Assembly: GCA_003263845.1 (NCBI GenBank)
Contig: JYJN01000109.1
Location: 1 to 40,076, forward strand
Source: Vibrio aestivus
GTDB taxonomy: Bacteria; Pseudomonadota; Gammaproteobacteria; Enterobacterales; Vibrionaceae
Length of the DNA stretch: 40,076 bases
Direction of reading: 5' to 3'
In this document: piece after piece, positions 1-8,804 of the stretch
Numbering within the stretch: position 1 is the first letter of the stretch
How the letters are laid out: each line of letters begins with the position of its first letter
Position numbers and translations under genes: made by a program
Notes under the pieces: generated by a model
What the model was told of the DNA's origin: nothing
Databases searched by the model: none
The model's input: only the letters and a program-made list of their open reading frames with translations

Positions 1-128
1 TTAGCTACACATCAAAGCCTCTACCTTGTATAAATTTCCCACAAAGTGCTGCAAAAATCAGCTCGAAAGATCAACACGCCCTAATTAATCCACCTTCACA
101 AACCAAAATAGAAGCTTTACTACTGTCA

Positions 129-515
129 ATGAAATTAAACACACTTGCATCTTCCAATCTCGCTCTAGCATTATCTTCGTTCATCTGGTCAACCGCTGCT
201 CATTCTGAAATTGCTGAAAACCAAAAACCGAACCTTCTGTTAATACACGCTCAAGCCATTGCAACCGACATAGCGGTGATCGAACAAAACAGTGACTATC
301 ACATAGACGCAAGCAACATTGACCACTTTATTCAAACCAAACTGAACCTTAGCCTTAACCAACATCCACATCACGGCGATCAAGCACTCTTTTACATTGA
401 AGAGCAAGACCTCACGGTAAACTGCCACATAGTGGTTGAATTTGTACCCATTCCGCACAGCGGTACACTGCATAAAACCGTCAGCGCATTAACGGATGAA
501 TGTGCGTATCAATAA
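129..515 (+). CDS. Small exported protein of unknown function
   Basis: I do not recognise this 128-residue protein. The first 26 residues look like a Sec signal peptide: a Lys at position 3, a hydrophobic stretch LALALSSFIWS, and a plausible signal-peptidase I site after AHS (about residue 26). The mature part is about 100 residues, rich in His, Asn and Gln, with two Cys (in VNCHIVVEF and DECAYQ) that could form a disulphide in the periplasm. There is no membrane segment after the signal. It stands alone, 180 bases before the MFS gene, so context gives no function. The leader and the soluble mature domain suggest a periplasmic protein; this is inference. Confidence 0.6.
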   Translation: MKLNTLASSNLALALSSFIWSTAAHSEIAENQKPNLLLIHAQAIATDIAVIEQNSDYHIDASNIDHFIQTKLNLSLNQHPHHGDQALFYIEEQDLTVNCHIVVEFVPIPHSGTLHKTVSALTDECAYQ

Positions 516-696
516 GGCTATGCGACCAACACCGTCAAAATAGTGTGGGATATTAGCTAACGTGTCGGAGTGATTAAGTATTACTATCAATGAATTAAGT
601 ATATTCCTAAACACTCCTTTATGAGCTCGATTTGTTATTGGAAATCAACAATCAATAGATTTAATCTATGTTTTTAGAGCATCAATGGAGAGATGC

Positions 697-1901
697 ATGA
701 GCTCGTCACCACAAAACACACACAACTCAAATTCCACAACTTGGAAAACGCCGTTTAACTTCCTAATTATCGTCTCAATTATTGTTCCGATATCCTTTTC
801 TAGCTGGATGGCTCTTCTCAACAACTTCGTGATAGAAAAAGCCAACTTTGATGGCGCCGATATCGGTGTGTTGCAAAGTGTTCGTGAAATCCCCGGTTTT
901 CTCGCCTTCACCGCCATTTTCGTACTGGCATTTATTAGAGAGCAGCGCTTTATGATCATTGCGCTCGCGATGCTAACCATAGGCGTTGTTGCTACTGGCT
1001 TTTTCCCCAGTTATTGGGGGTTGATGCTCACCACACTCTTAATGTCGACAGGTTTTCATTACTTCGAGACCTTAAAGCAGTCCCTGTCACTACAGTGGTT
1101 GGACAAAGATGAAGCGCCAGAAATGCTCGGTAAATTAATATCTATTGGCGCGCTGGCCTCTCTGTTTACCTATGCTACGCTGTGGTTTTGCTTGGAACAG
1201 CTAAAGCTTGATTTTAAATGGGTTTATCTACTATTTGGCGGTGCTGGCTTTGTTCTTTTGGTTTGGATTGCTTTTGCATTCCCAATGTTTGAAGCCAAAA
1301 CGCAACAAACCACTAAATTGGTACTGCGCAAGCGTTACTGCTTTACTACGCCTTAACCTTTATGAGCGGCGCACGTCGCCAGATCTTTACCGTATTTGCA
1401 GGCTTTCTTCTAGTGGAAAAGTTTGGCTACTCTGCAGCCGACATTACACTGCTTTTCTTGGCGAACTATGCGTTCAACTTTATGTTCGCAAAGAAGATTG
1501 GCCGATTCATTGGCAAAGTCGGCGAACGTAAAGCCTTGGTGTTTGAATACGTTGGTTTAATTGGAGTGTTCTTAAGCTATGCCTTTGTACAAGACGCCAA
1601 TTGGGCCGCAGCTCTATACATCATCGACCATCTGTTCTTTGCATTAGCACTGGCCATTAAGACTTACTTCCAAAAGATTGCCGACCCTGCTGATATGGCT
1701 TCAACCGCAGGTGTGAGCTTTACTATTAATCACATTGCGGCGGTCGTGATTCCTGCGGCGTTTGGTATTTTGTGGCTCACATCTCCATCACTGGTGTTCA
1801 TTATTGGAGCGGTGATGGCTGCGATTTCTTTGGTACTATCGCTTAATATCCCACGTCACCCAAGTGAGAATAACGAAGTGAATGTACTGCGTTGGAACTA
1901 G
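697..1901 (+). CDS. MFS-type transporter, one frameshift
   Basis: This encodes a polytopic inner-membrane transporter of about 400 residues resembling the major facilitator superfamily; the substrate is unknown. The N-terminal half has about six hydrophobic segments, starting with FLIIVSIIVPISFSSW. The C-terminal half continues in another frame from YALTFMSGARRQ with several more segments. The break lies at about 1340, where TACTGCTTT would give the continuous reading if it were TACTGGCTTT. I chose the ATG at 697 over the one at 685 because GGAG at 687-690 is correctly spaced for it. The two halves are in the usual order and neither is shortened, so a one-base loss (error or recent mutation) is the simplest explanation. 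Confidence 0.75.
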
Positions 1902-1919
1902 AGTTCATTAGCTCAATAT

Positions 1920-2175
1920 CTAGTTAAATTCACTGATTAGCCAGCGGCGAAGTTTTTCAACGCTGGCTATGATTGTATATGGCATTGTACTTTGTGAACA
2001 ATTCACTGGGCTTGCTAGAGCGAGTCGCAAGTTTCGGGCTACAGACCAGTACCATTTCATTATCGCTGAGTTTTTCACAATGGTAGTTTGTCCAATCTTC
2101 CTTATTGCCATGGATCAGTTTATCCGCAAATTGGCCCCGCAGCGTGAAAACGGCTAAGGTACGACTTACTTCCTT
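1920..2175 (-). pseudogene. Relic of a LysR-type regulator (effector-binding part)
   Basis: Reading leftward from about 2175, one frame gives TLAVFTLRGQFADKLIHG, then EKLSDNEMVLVCSPKLA, and stops after YNHSQR near 1965. This resembles the effector-binding domain of LysR regulators, where a segment of the form EKL.DE.LV.VCSPALA is common. A second leftward frame then gives VEKLRRWLISEFN and a stop at 1920, like the usual LysR C-terminus (...F..WL..E). The N-terminal helix-turn-helix and the segment between these blocks are missing. This therefore looks like a gene with large internal and 5' deletions, not just a frameshift. The family call rests on motif reading only. Confidence 0.45.
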
Positions 2176-2186
2176 AAGCTGACGAA

Positions 2187-2218
2187 ATAAAAAGGGTCAC
2201 ACGCATGTGACCCTTTTC
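2187..2218 (-). terminator. Rho-independent terminator after yghU
   Basis: A perfect 10-bp stem, AAAGGGTCAC (2191-2200) paired with GTGACCCTTT (2207-2216), has a 6-base loop. On the minus strand it is followed by TTATTT. It begins a few bases past the yghU stop codon. Confidence 0.85.
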
Positions 2219-2223
2219 GATTA

Positions 2224-3095
2224 TTACTTATTGTTACGCTTTTGGCGCTTTAGCAAGATGTCGTCGATGTCTTTCGCACTGTGTCTTTCTAGAACTTGCT
2301 CCCACTCTTCGCCGAATGGTCGGTTTACAATACGGCCACGCTGCACCGCTTCACGCTCATCAATTTGCTTCGCCCAACGAATCACGTTCTCGTAGGTATG
2401 CACTTCCAAGAACTCGGCAGCGTTATAGAGTCTGCCTAGCACTAGGGCTCCATACCATGGCCAAATCGCCATATCAGCAATCGTGTACTCGTCACCTGAA
2501 ACATATGTGTTATTAGCAAGCTGTTTATCAAGAACGTCAAGCTGACGCTTGGCTTCCATTGCGAAGCGGTTAATTGGGTACTCTTGCTTCTCGTCGGCGT
2601 AAGCATAGAAGTGACCAAAACCACCGCCTAGGAATGGCGCTGAACCTTGTGCCCAGAATAACCAGTTGAAAGCTTGAGTTCTGGCAGCGCCGCTCTGCGG
2701 TAGGAACTTGCCAAACTTCTCAGCTAGGTGGACCAAAATAGAAGCCGACTCAAACACATTGACTGGCTCTGACCCAGAGTTATCCACCAAGCAGGGATCT
2801 TTGAGTTCGGGTTCACACCTACAAAGCCCGATGAAAACTGGTCTGAATCTCCGATTTTGATCAAGTGTGCATCATACTCTGCTTCACTCACGCCCGCGGC
2901 AAGCAATTCTTCAAATAGAATCGTTACTTTCTGGCCATTTGGTGTACCCAATGAATAAAGCTGAAAAGGGTGTTCACCCACTGGAAGATCTTTATCGAAT
3001 CGAGCCCCTGCTTCAGGACGATTGATATTCGCCCATTGGTTGCCTGCGCTTGGTTCGTTTTTCCAAACTTTTGGCGGCACGTATTCATTTGTCAT
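2224..3095 (-). CDS. yghU: YghU-type glutathione S-transferase, one frameshift
   Basis: This is a glutathione-dependent transferase/disulphide-bond reductase of the YghU (Nu-class) group, cytosolic, about 290 residues. E. coli YghU is known to bind two glutathiones and reduce disulphides. Family landmarks are WANINRPEAG near the N-terminus, LYSLGTPNGQKVTILFEELL (thioredoxin-like fold), GVNPNSKIPA, the glutathione-contacting VFESASILVHLAEKFG, and the C-terminal helical part with GDEYTIADMAIWPWYG. The frame breaks at about 2789-2791, where minus-strand GCTTGGTGG would restore PALVDN if it had one more T. The start at 3095 has AAGGA seven bases upstream. Everything conserved is present across the break, so the gene is probably intact in the organism. 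Confidence 0.9.
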
Positions 3096-3241
3096 TTTTA
3101 TATCCTTCTTCTAAGCCTGAACGGCCTGACGATGTTGTTTATCATGCCACTATAGAGTCTTGGCATAACAAGCACCTGTTTCTTACTCTCCTAGCACACT
3201 GGCTTTAAACACCTCAACTACAAACGGTAAAGACAGCAAAC

Positions 3242-3271
3242 AAAAAAGGTGGAGAGTTTAACCTCTCCACC
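3242..3271 (-). terminator. Rho-independent terminator after the binding-protein gene
   Basis: A 9-bp perfect stem, GGTGGAGAG (3248-3256) with CTCTCCACC (3263-3271), has a 6-base loop and a run of six T on the minus strand (A at 3242-3247). It ends transcription of the minus-strand gene that stops at 3309. Confidence 0.85.
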
Positions 3272-3308
3272 CTAACGTGTTTTTTATCAGCTAACAATGA
3301 ACTAATTG

Positions 3309-4538
3309 CTATGGCTTATACCAACCTTCTAATCCTGTTTGTAGTCGGTTAGCCGCATCCGCTGGCATCATTGAACCATTAATCACGCTCACACTGGTTT
3401 CCCAAATTTCCATCTCTAAGCTTGGGTTACCACGATTAAGAATTTGGTAACTGTTACGAATGGTAGAATCACACTCCTCGCGCCAAGCAATCATGGTTTT
3501 CGCGGTTGGATCTTCTACATCAATGAAGTGATTTGATAATGAGAAGAAACCAGGCAGAGCGTTGGTAAAGATGCCTGCAAACTCTTCGCTAGCCATCCAA
3601 TTAATGAAGGTGAGTGCCTCTTCTTGGTTCTTACTATTGGCATTAATGCCGATGCCGATATCCGTGTGGTCACTGATAAAACAGTCGTCACCGGCATTCA
3701 CCACTGGCGGTCTGAATACACCTAAATCAATTTTACTGTTGAACGCTGAAATGTCCCAAGAACCCGCAGGGTACACTGCAGCCTTACCTGCGCCAAACAT
3801 CTCGATGGCATCACCATAACCACGGCTTTCATATCCATCCCCTAAGTACATACCCCAGCGACCTAACTGTTCAAATACCGCGACATATTCAGGCGAGCTC
3901 AACTTGCCTTCCCCTGAAATCAAACCAAAACGGCCGTCTTCACCCATCCAGTAATTAGGGCCAATATTTTGGAAGCCCATCGTCGCCGCTTCCCATTTGT
4001 CTTGAGTCCCCATTGCCATAGGAACGTACTTACCACTAGCTTTAATCTTTTCCAATGCAGAGAAGAACTCTTCTACAGTTGCAGGTTCACTGATTCCTAG
4101 CTCAGAGAAGATCGCTTTATTGTAAAAGAAACCATGAATTACCGAGGCTAAAGGTAAGCAGAAGGTCACTGCGCCATCATCGGTTTGCCAAGCAGACTGA
4201 GCGAACGATGGGAAGTTTTCCATACCATCTAGATCCGTCAAATCCTTCAAATGCCCTGAATCATAGAGTTTCAGTGAGTCATCGAAGGGACGACAAGTAA
4301 TTATGTCACCAGCATTACCCCCTGCTAATCGACCATTGAGTTGATCGTTATATTCGGTTGCGATCGTATGTTTGTACTCGACTTTTATTCCCGGATGAGC
4401 GGCATTGAATGCCGGAATGATCTTTTCATTCCAGATTTCACCATCTTCACGCCAACTCTCTACAACCAGAGTGCCACTTTGTGCCACTGCCGAAAAACAG
4501 ACCGCGACGAATAAACTGAGCTTTAAAAAATATCTCAT
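3309..4538 (-). CDS. Extracellular solute-binding protein, sugar (CUT1-like) type
   Basis: This is a periplasmic binding protein of 409 residues, resembling the family-1 solute-binding proteins of carbohydrate ABC importers. A signal peptide is visible (MRYFLKLSLFVAVCFSAVAQ, probable cut after AVA). The mature protein opens with LVVESWREDGEIWNEKIIPAF and continues with HPGIKVEYKHT and GDIITCRPFDD, the usual pattern for this family. GKAAVYPAGSWDIS and INANSKNQEEALTFINWM are conserved-style blocks of the C-terminal lobe. No permease or ATPase gene is adjacent. Its only neighbour on the strand is a chemoreceptor 38 bases upstream (or overlapping its promoter region), so the protein may present a ligand to that receptor, or serve a transporter encoded elsewhere. 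The ligand cannot be told from sequence. Confidence 0.85.
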   Translation of the reverse strand: MRYFLKLSLFVAVCFSAVAQSGTLVVESWREDGEIWNEKIIPAFNAAHPGIKVEYKHTIATEYNDQLNGRLAGGNAGDIITCRPFDDSLKLYDSGHLKDLTDLDGMENFPSFAQSAWQTDDGAVTFCLPLASVIHGFFYNKAIFSELGISEPATVEEFFSALEKIKASGKYVPMAMGTQDKWEAATMGFQNIGPNYWMGEDGRFGLISGEGKLSSPEYVAVFEQLGRWGMYLGDGYESRGYGDAIEMFGAGKAAVYPAGSWDISAFNSKIDLGVFRPPVVNAGDDCFISDHTDIGIGINANSKNQEEALTFINWMASEEFAGIFTNALPGFFSLSNHFIDVEDPTAKTMIAWREECDSTIRNSYQILNRGNPSLEMEIWETSVSVINGSMMPADAANRLQTGLEGWYKP

Positions 4539-4576
4539 ACCTTCCCTACCTTAGTATTTCCTCGATTCGCTGGTGG

Positions 4577-6547
4577 CTACAACTTGAATCTATGAACCAG
4601 CGTGCGTTGCTGCTGCGCAAGTTGAGCAAGCACATCACTTACCGCCGATGCTCCTCGCGCTTCTGTTTCTGTTTCTGTCGCGACTTCCGATATCTCATTT
4701 ATGGTTTTCGCAATATCGCGACTGACTGAAATTTGCTCTTCCGATGCATGCGCAACCTGCATACTCATTTCATTAATGTTCTGCATTCGCTCGGCAACCG
4801 ACTTCAAGGTTTCATCGGTAATGCGGCTTTGGTTCACACACTCTTTGGTCTTGTCTTGGCTTTGCCCCATGACTTCCACCACCTCACGGGAGGCATCTTG
4901 CAAGCTCTCGATCATGGTTTGAATTTCCACCGTCGATTGCTGAGTTCGTGTTGCTAAAGTACGAACTTCGTCTGCTACAACAGCAAAGCCGCGCCCATGT
5001 TCACCCGCTCTTGCAGCCTCAATCGCTGCATTCAAAGCAAGTAAGTTAGTTTGATCCGCAATACCGCGTATGACATCTAAAATACTGCCGATGTTGTCAC
5101 TGAACTCATCCAACTTATGGGTAATCTCAGAAGCGGTTTGAATAGCATCAAACAGCTCTTCAACCACCACCAAACTCGATGCAACCTGCCTACGACAGTC
5201 TTGAGTACTGGTATTAGCTTCAGTCACTTCAGTTTGTGACTGCTCGGTAGAGCGGAAAACTTCCGAAACACTCACTTCCATTTGTGAAATCGCGGCTGCA
5301 ACAGATTCAATTTGCTGCTTCTGAGTAGTCACACGCGACATCGTCGTTTCGCTGATCTGCGAAGCATTTTGCGCCTCTTCAGCTAAGCTATCTGACCCAT
5401 CATTGATTTTGGACAGCACACTTTTCATCTCAGATACCAATTGATCAAGCGAAGCAGATAATTGTCCAAACTCGCAGCTTGACTGATAGTTCACATGATG
5501 AGTCATGTCCCCTTGTGTCATTTTGTGTAACACGCGATTAATCAGAGAAAGCGGCTTATGAATCGCCCTTGAAGTAAAGTAACCAATTGCTGCTGCAACT
5601 AAGGCTGATATCAAGCTAGTGGTGATAATGATGACTTCTGCTGACTCGACCGATTGAGAGGTCACTTTGCTTGCCGATGCTACTTCCTGAAGAGCAACAT
5701 CCCCAAGCTTCTCTACTTCTTGCTCCATGGCTCGAGTACTTTGCTGAGCTTGTTCGATTAACGAGCGTATCTCCGCTTGCAACTCTCGCTGACGAATCAT
5801 CAGCGGTAGCATCCCTTTATCTGAAACACCCGCTTCTTCGAGCTTAGCGACGGTTTTTTCAAAACGAGCTATCACTCCTTTGCTCACTTTAATACTGCCA
5901 ATGCCCTTTTTTGCTCGATCTGAATTGGTGGTAAATGTGTTCATGAGCTTAGTCAGATCCATATCTGGATTTGCTGCTCGAAGCGTTCGCAAGTCGCGTT
6001 TTATCCCACTGGTCAATCGATCTACCTTGTTGCTCTGAGATCGACTCTTGCCCACTTTATCGAGTAAAAGTAGCGTGACTTTCTGAAAAGCGTCCTCGTA
6101 CTTAACAAAAACCTCGCGCGCCGCATTTAGCTGTTGATAAAGCTCCAAAGACTCCAAGTGGCGAGCCATTATCATGTCTGCGACATTAAAGTAGGCATCC
6201 GCCGATGATGCGATAGCCGAAGTTTGATTCGACTGTTCAGTAGAAGATGAAATTTTTTGCAATATAGAGCCAAACTGCTCTTTCTCCGTAATAAACGTTT
6301 GTTTAATCGGGGCTAGAAGTTGAACATTGTCGTATGAAATATACTCAAGTAGGCTGCGCTGGCTTTTCAGCACTACTGTTTGGAGCGCTGAGGTATCGAC
6401 TAATAATGGGGTTGCTTGTTCGGTCACTTGACCAACGTGTTGGTTCACAGTCGTGAGTTTGTAATAACTAATCCCACCTAACAAAGCCAGTAATAAGAAC
6501 ATGACAAAATAGCCACCAATGATCCTTTGGACGATGCTCAGCTTCAT
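4577..6547 (-). CDS. Methyl-accepting chemotaxis protein
   Basis: This is an inner-membrane chemoreceptor that signals to CheA/CheW. From the ATG at 6547 it has 656 residues. A first membrane helix follows [15 protein letters not shown] periplasmic, mostly helical sensing domain of about 270 residues comes next, then a second membrane segment ([19 protein letters not shown]), a HAMP linker, and the long coiled-coil signalling domain. The signalling tip is clear: [20 protein letters not shown] followed by [15 protein letters not shown]. There is no CheR-tethering pentapeptide; the protein ends VHRFKL. A longer reading from a GTG at 6607 adds 20 residues without a better ribosome site, and MKLSIVQRI is a typical receptor start. 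The binding-protein gene lies immediately downstream, probably in the same transcript. Confidence 0.93.
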   Translation of the reverse strand: MKLSIVQRIIGGYFVMFLLLALLGGISYYKLTTVNQHVGQVTEQATPLLVDTSALQTVVLKSQRSLLEYISYDNVQLLAPIKQTFITEKEQFGSILQKISSSTEQSNQTSAIASSADAYFNVADMIMARHLESLELYQQLNAAREVFVKYEDAFQKVTLLLLDKVGKSRSQSNKVDRLTSGIKRDLRTLRAANPDMDLTKLMNTFTTNSDRAKKGIGSIKVSKGVIARFEKTVAKLEEAGVSDKGMLPLMIRQRELQAEIRSLIEQAQQSTRAMEQEVEKLGDVALQEVASASKVTSQSVESAEVIIITTSLISALVAAAIGYFTSRAIHKPLSLINRVLHKMTQGDMTHHVNYQSSCEFGQLSASLDQLVSEMKSVLSKINDGSDSLAEEAQNASQISETTMSRVTTQKQQIESVAAAISQMEVSVSEVFRSTEQSQTEVTEANTSTQDCRRQVASSLVVVEELFDAIQTASEITHKLDEFSDNIGSILDVIRGIADQTNLLALNAAIEAARAGEHGRGFAVVADEVRTLATRTQQSTVEIQTMIESLQDASREVVEVMGQSQDKTKECVNQSRITDETLKSVAERMQNINEMSMQVAHASEEQISVSRDIAKTINEISEVATETETEARGASAVSDVLAQLAQQQRTLVHRFKL

Positions 6548-6736
6548 ACGTAAGTACCAAAAATTAACACTATCAATAAAAGTAGACGATAAATCGACCA
6601 ACTTCACACTGCATTACGGAGAAGGTTTTAATTTTTATTTCGAAATTACCCTTTGCATGCCAAAGGGGCATGCTAAACTCTGCGCTAATTCGTTCTGCAT
6701 TATGCAGCCCAATATTTTGATAGATTGAAACCCCCT

Positions 6737-7927
6737 ATGTCCTTTTCAAAACTAGGCTTAAGCCAACCCATAATTGATGCACTAAATGAGCGCGGCTATC
6801 GCGAACCAACTCAAATTCAAACGCAAGCAATCCCTATTGTTCTTAAAGGGAAAAACCTCATTGCTGCTGCTCAAACGGGTACTGGTAAAACTGCCAGTTT
6901 TGTTCTACCTATTTTAGAAATGCTAAGTGGTGGCGAAACTAAAAAGAAAAAGCGCATCCGTGCACTTATCGTGACACCAACTCGTGAGCTGGCTATTCAG
7001 GTTAACGACAACATTCAGGCTTATGCTAAACATCTATCACTGACCTCTACTGCGATTTATGGTGGCGTTGATGACAAGCCGCAAAAACAGGCGCTGATTG
7101 AAGGGGTTGATATTCTGGTTTCAACGCCTGGTCGCCTAATCGACCTTTATGGACAACATGCTGTTTACTTTGAAGAAGTTGAAACCTTCGTACTCGATGA
7201 AGCCGATCGCATGCTTGATATGGGCTTTATTGAAGATATCAACAAGATCATCGCTCGCCTACCGCAAGATGTGCAGAACCTACTGTTTTCAGCGACACTA
7301 TCGAACCCAGTTCGAGATTTAGCAAAATCAGCCATCGATTATGCTGAAGAGATTTCCATTGCCAAGACAGACGCGTCAAAAAAGAACATCGAACAATGGC
7401 TAGTGACCGTCGACAAAGACAAAAAGTCAGCGCTACTGAGCCATATGATCAAAGAAAATGACTGGGATCAGGCGCTGATCTTTATCGAAACTAAACACGG
7501 CGCAGCCAAGCTCGCAAGCCAGCTGGAAAAACGTGGCATTCACGCCGAAGCATTCCACAGTGGCCGAAGCCAAGCGATTCGAGCTCAACTTCTCGAAAAT
7601 TTTAAAGCTGGAAAGATCCAATACATGATCGCAACAGGTGTGGGCGCACGTGGTATTGATATTCATGAACTGCCACGAGTCATTAACTACGATTTACCTT
7701 ACCCTGCCGATGAATACGTTCATCGTATTGGCCGTACCGGCCGTGCAGGCGCGCAAGGTGAAGCAATCTCGTTTGTTTCAAAAGACAACTTCAAGAATCT
7801 TTGCATGATTGAAAGCCGCCTCGGTCATCTGATTGAGCGCCGAGTCATCGAAGGCTTTGAGCCACGTAAAGAAGTACCTATTTCGATTTTGAATTACGTT
7901 CCAAAGCACAAACGCCAAAAAGACTAA
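6737..7927 (+). CDS. rhlE: DEAD-box ATP-dependent RNA helicase, RhlE-like
   Basis: This cytosolic RNA helicase (396 residues) probably acts in RNA decay or ribosome assembly. All core motifs are seen in order: Q motif (FSKLGLSQPI...PTQIQTQAIP), Walker A AAQTGTGKTASF, PTRELAIQV, STPGRL, Walker B DEAD (VLDEADRMLDMGF), SAT (LLFSATL), then in domain 2 LIFIETKHGA, ATGVGARGIDIHELP and the final HRIGRTGRAG. There is only a short basic tail (KHKRQKD). I chose the ATG at 6737 (MSFSKLGL), which is the common RhlE start, over an upstream TTG at 6725. No strong Shine-Dalgarno is visible. It is divergent from the chemoreceptor gene and monocistronic, with its own terminator. Confidence 0.93.
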   Translation: MSFSKLGLSQPIIDALNERGYREPTQIQTQAIPIVLKGKNLIAAAQTGTGKTASFVLPILEMLSGGETKKKKRIRALIVTPTRELAIQVNDNIQAYAKHLSLTSTAIYGGVDDKPQKQALIEGVDILVSTPGRLIDLYGQHAVYFEEVETFVLDEADRMLDMGFIEDINKIIARLPQDVQNLLFSATLSNPVRDLAKSAIDYAEEISIAKTDASKKNIEQWLVTVDKDKKSALLSHMIKENDWDQALIFIETKHGAAKLASQLEKRGIHAEAFHSGRSQAIRAQLLENFKAGKIQYMIATGVGARGIDIHELPRVINYDLPYPADEYVHRIGRTGRAGAQGEAISFVSKDNFKNLCMIESRLGHLIERRVIEGFEPRKEVPISILNYVPKHKRQKD

Positions 7928-7955
7928 GCGAATTCATTACTCGACAGCTTCACGC

Positions 7956-7991
7956 AAAAAAGCCAGCATGACTAATCATGCTGGCTTTTTG
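7956..7991 (+). terminator. Rho-independent terminator after rhlE (bidirectional)
   Basis: An 11-bp stem, AGCCAGCATGA (7961-7971) with TCATGCTGGCT (7976-7986), has loop CTAA. A run of A precedes it and a run of T follows, so it can serve both rhlE and the convergent gene ending at 8023. Confidence 0.9.
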
Positions 7992-8022
7992 TTTAGCGCA
8001 GATTTCTAATTAAAAGAGGTAT

Positions 8023-8598
8023 TTACAAGTTGTAGCAGTACTCAAGGTTATAGTCTTCGCCATTCTTACCTGTGTACTCTTTATCTTCGCTGCATGCTCG
8101 TGGTTTGCCCTTCTCATCACCTTGAACAAGGCTGATCCAGTGTCGCATCGCTGCCATGTTCGACTCTTCTGTCGTCTGTGTGAATGTAGTGCAGCTTTCC
8201 AGTTGAATGTCTTCGATGTCGACAAATTCCACACAACCCGTGCCTTTGTGGCAACCAAAAGTTACTTCTACGTGAGCACCGCTGCCATCTTTGAACAAGA
8301 TAGACGTTGGATCTTCTGGCTCACCGGTAAATGCGACGAAGTGCTTGTTGTTTTTAAGGCCTGCGTGGCTGCCATCTTTGAAGTAAGCCATTACGTGGCG
8401 ATAGTCGATTACGTAACTCGTCACATCTTGATGAGAGCCTTTTTCTAGAGGGAATAGACGGTCCAACAGTTGCTTGGACTTCATCTGTTTTTCCATTTGC
8501 ATCTTGGCGCTGATAGTCTCGACGGCGAAGACTGCTTCAGCGATAAATGGTTTTGTTTGTTTTTGGATTTCTGTTTTATCGAATGTCAGCATATTCAT
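8023..8598 (-). CDS. Conserved-looking protein of unknown function divergent from the acyl-type regulator
   Basis: I do not recognise a named family for this 191-residue soluble protein. The N-terminus (FDKTEIQKQTKPFIAEAVFA) looks like an amphipathic helix. The middle is rich in Gly, Asp and aromatic residues (YVIDYRHVMAYFKDGSHAGL, VEVTFGCHKGTGCVEFVDI). The end carries more Cys (RACSEDKEYTGKNG, LEYCYNL). It has no signal peptide or membrane segment. The start at 8598 (MNMLTF) has GAGG nine bases upstream; a start seven codons earlier lacks this. It is transcribed away from the regulator at 8805, sharing a 206-base control region with phased repeats, so it is a natural target for that regulator. 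The regulator's relatives control acyl-CoA/glyoxylate metabolism, so a metabolic role is possible but unproven. Confidence 0.7.
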   Translation of the reverse strand: MNMLTFDKTEIQKQTKPFIAEAVFAVETISAKMQMEKQMKSKQLLDRLFPLEKGSHQDVTSYVIDYRHVMAYFKDGSHAGLKNNKHFVAFTGEPEDPTSILFKDGSGAHVEVTFGCHKGTGCVEFVDIEDIQLESCTTFTQTTEESNMAAMRHWISLVQGDEKGKPRACSEDKEYTGKNGEDYNLEYCYNL

Positions 8599-8763
8599 AG
8601 GTCGTTCCCTCGTCTGCAACCGCTCATCAAAGATGATGCACTAATTAAAAATTGATTTAGCAAGTCGTTAAAAATATTGCTTGGCCACTTAGTTCTGTTT
8701 ATTTGTCGCTTCGCTTTTTCATTTATGTGACTGCTTAATTAGAAGACTAGCGAATTTTTGACT

Positions 8764-8804
8764 ACAATTTCACAACAAAAATTTTACAATGTGAATTTTA
8801 CAAA
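8764..8804. promoter_or_regulatory. Phased ACAA repeats before the regulator start (candidate operator)
   Basis: ACAA occurs at 8772, 8786 and 8800, an exact 14-base pitch, with a further copy at 8764. The last two lie in a perfect 9-base direct repeat, ATTTTACAA, at 8781-8789 and 8795-8803. The repeats abut the ATG of the regulator gene, where no ribosome site is visible. This fits an autoregulatory operator; function is inferred. Confidence 0.4.

Noticed and set aside
1938..1969. Inverted repeat TAGCCAGCG/CGCTGGCTA as a terminator for the MFS gene
   Set aside because: The loop is 14 bases and no T run follows. It may be a chance product of the relic's sequence.
1969..2157. 62-codon plus-strand ORF
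   Set aside because: The opposite strand gives LysR-like blocks over the same bases, so this is a shadow.
6548..6607. Longer start (GTG at 6607) for the chemoreceptor
   Set aside because: The extra 20 residues have no ribosome site and precede a typical receptor start MKLSIVQRI.
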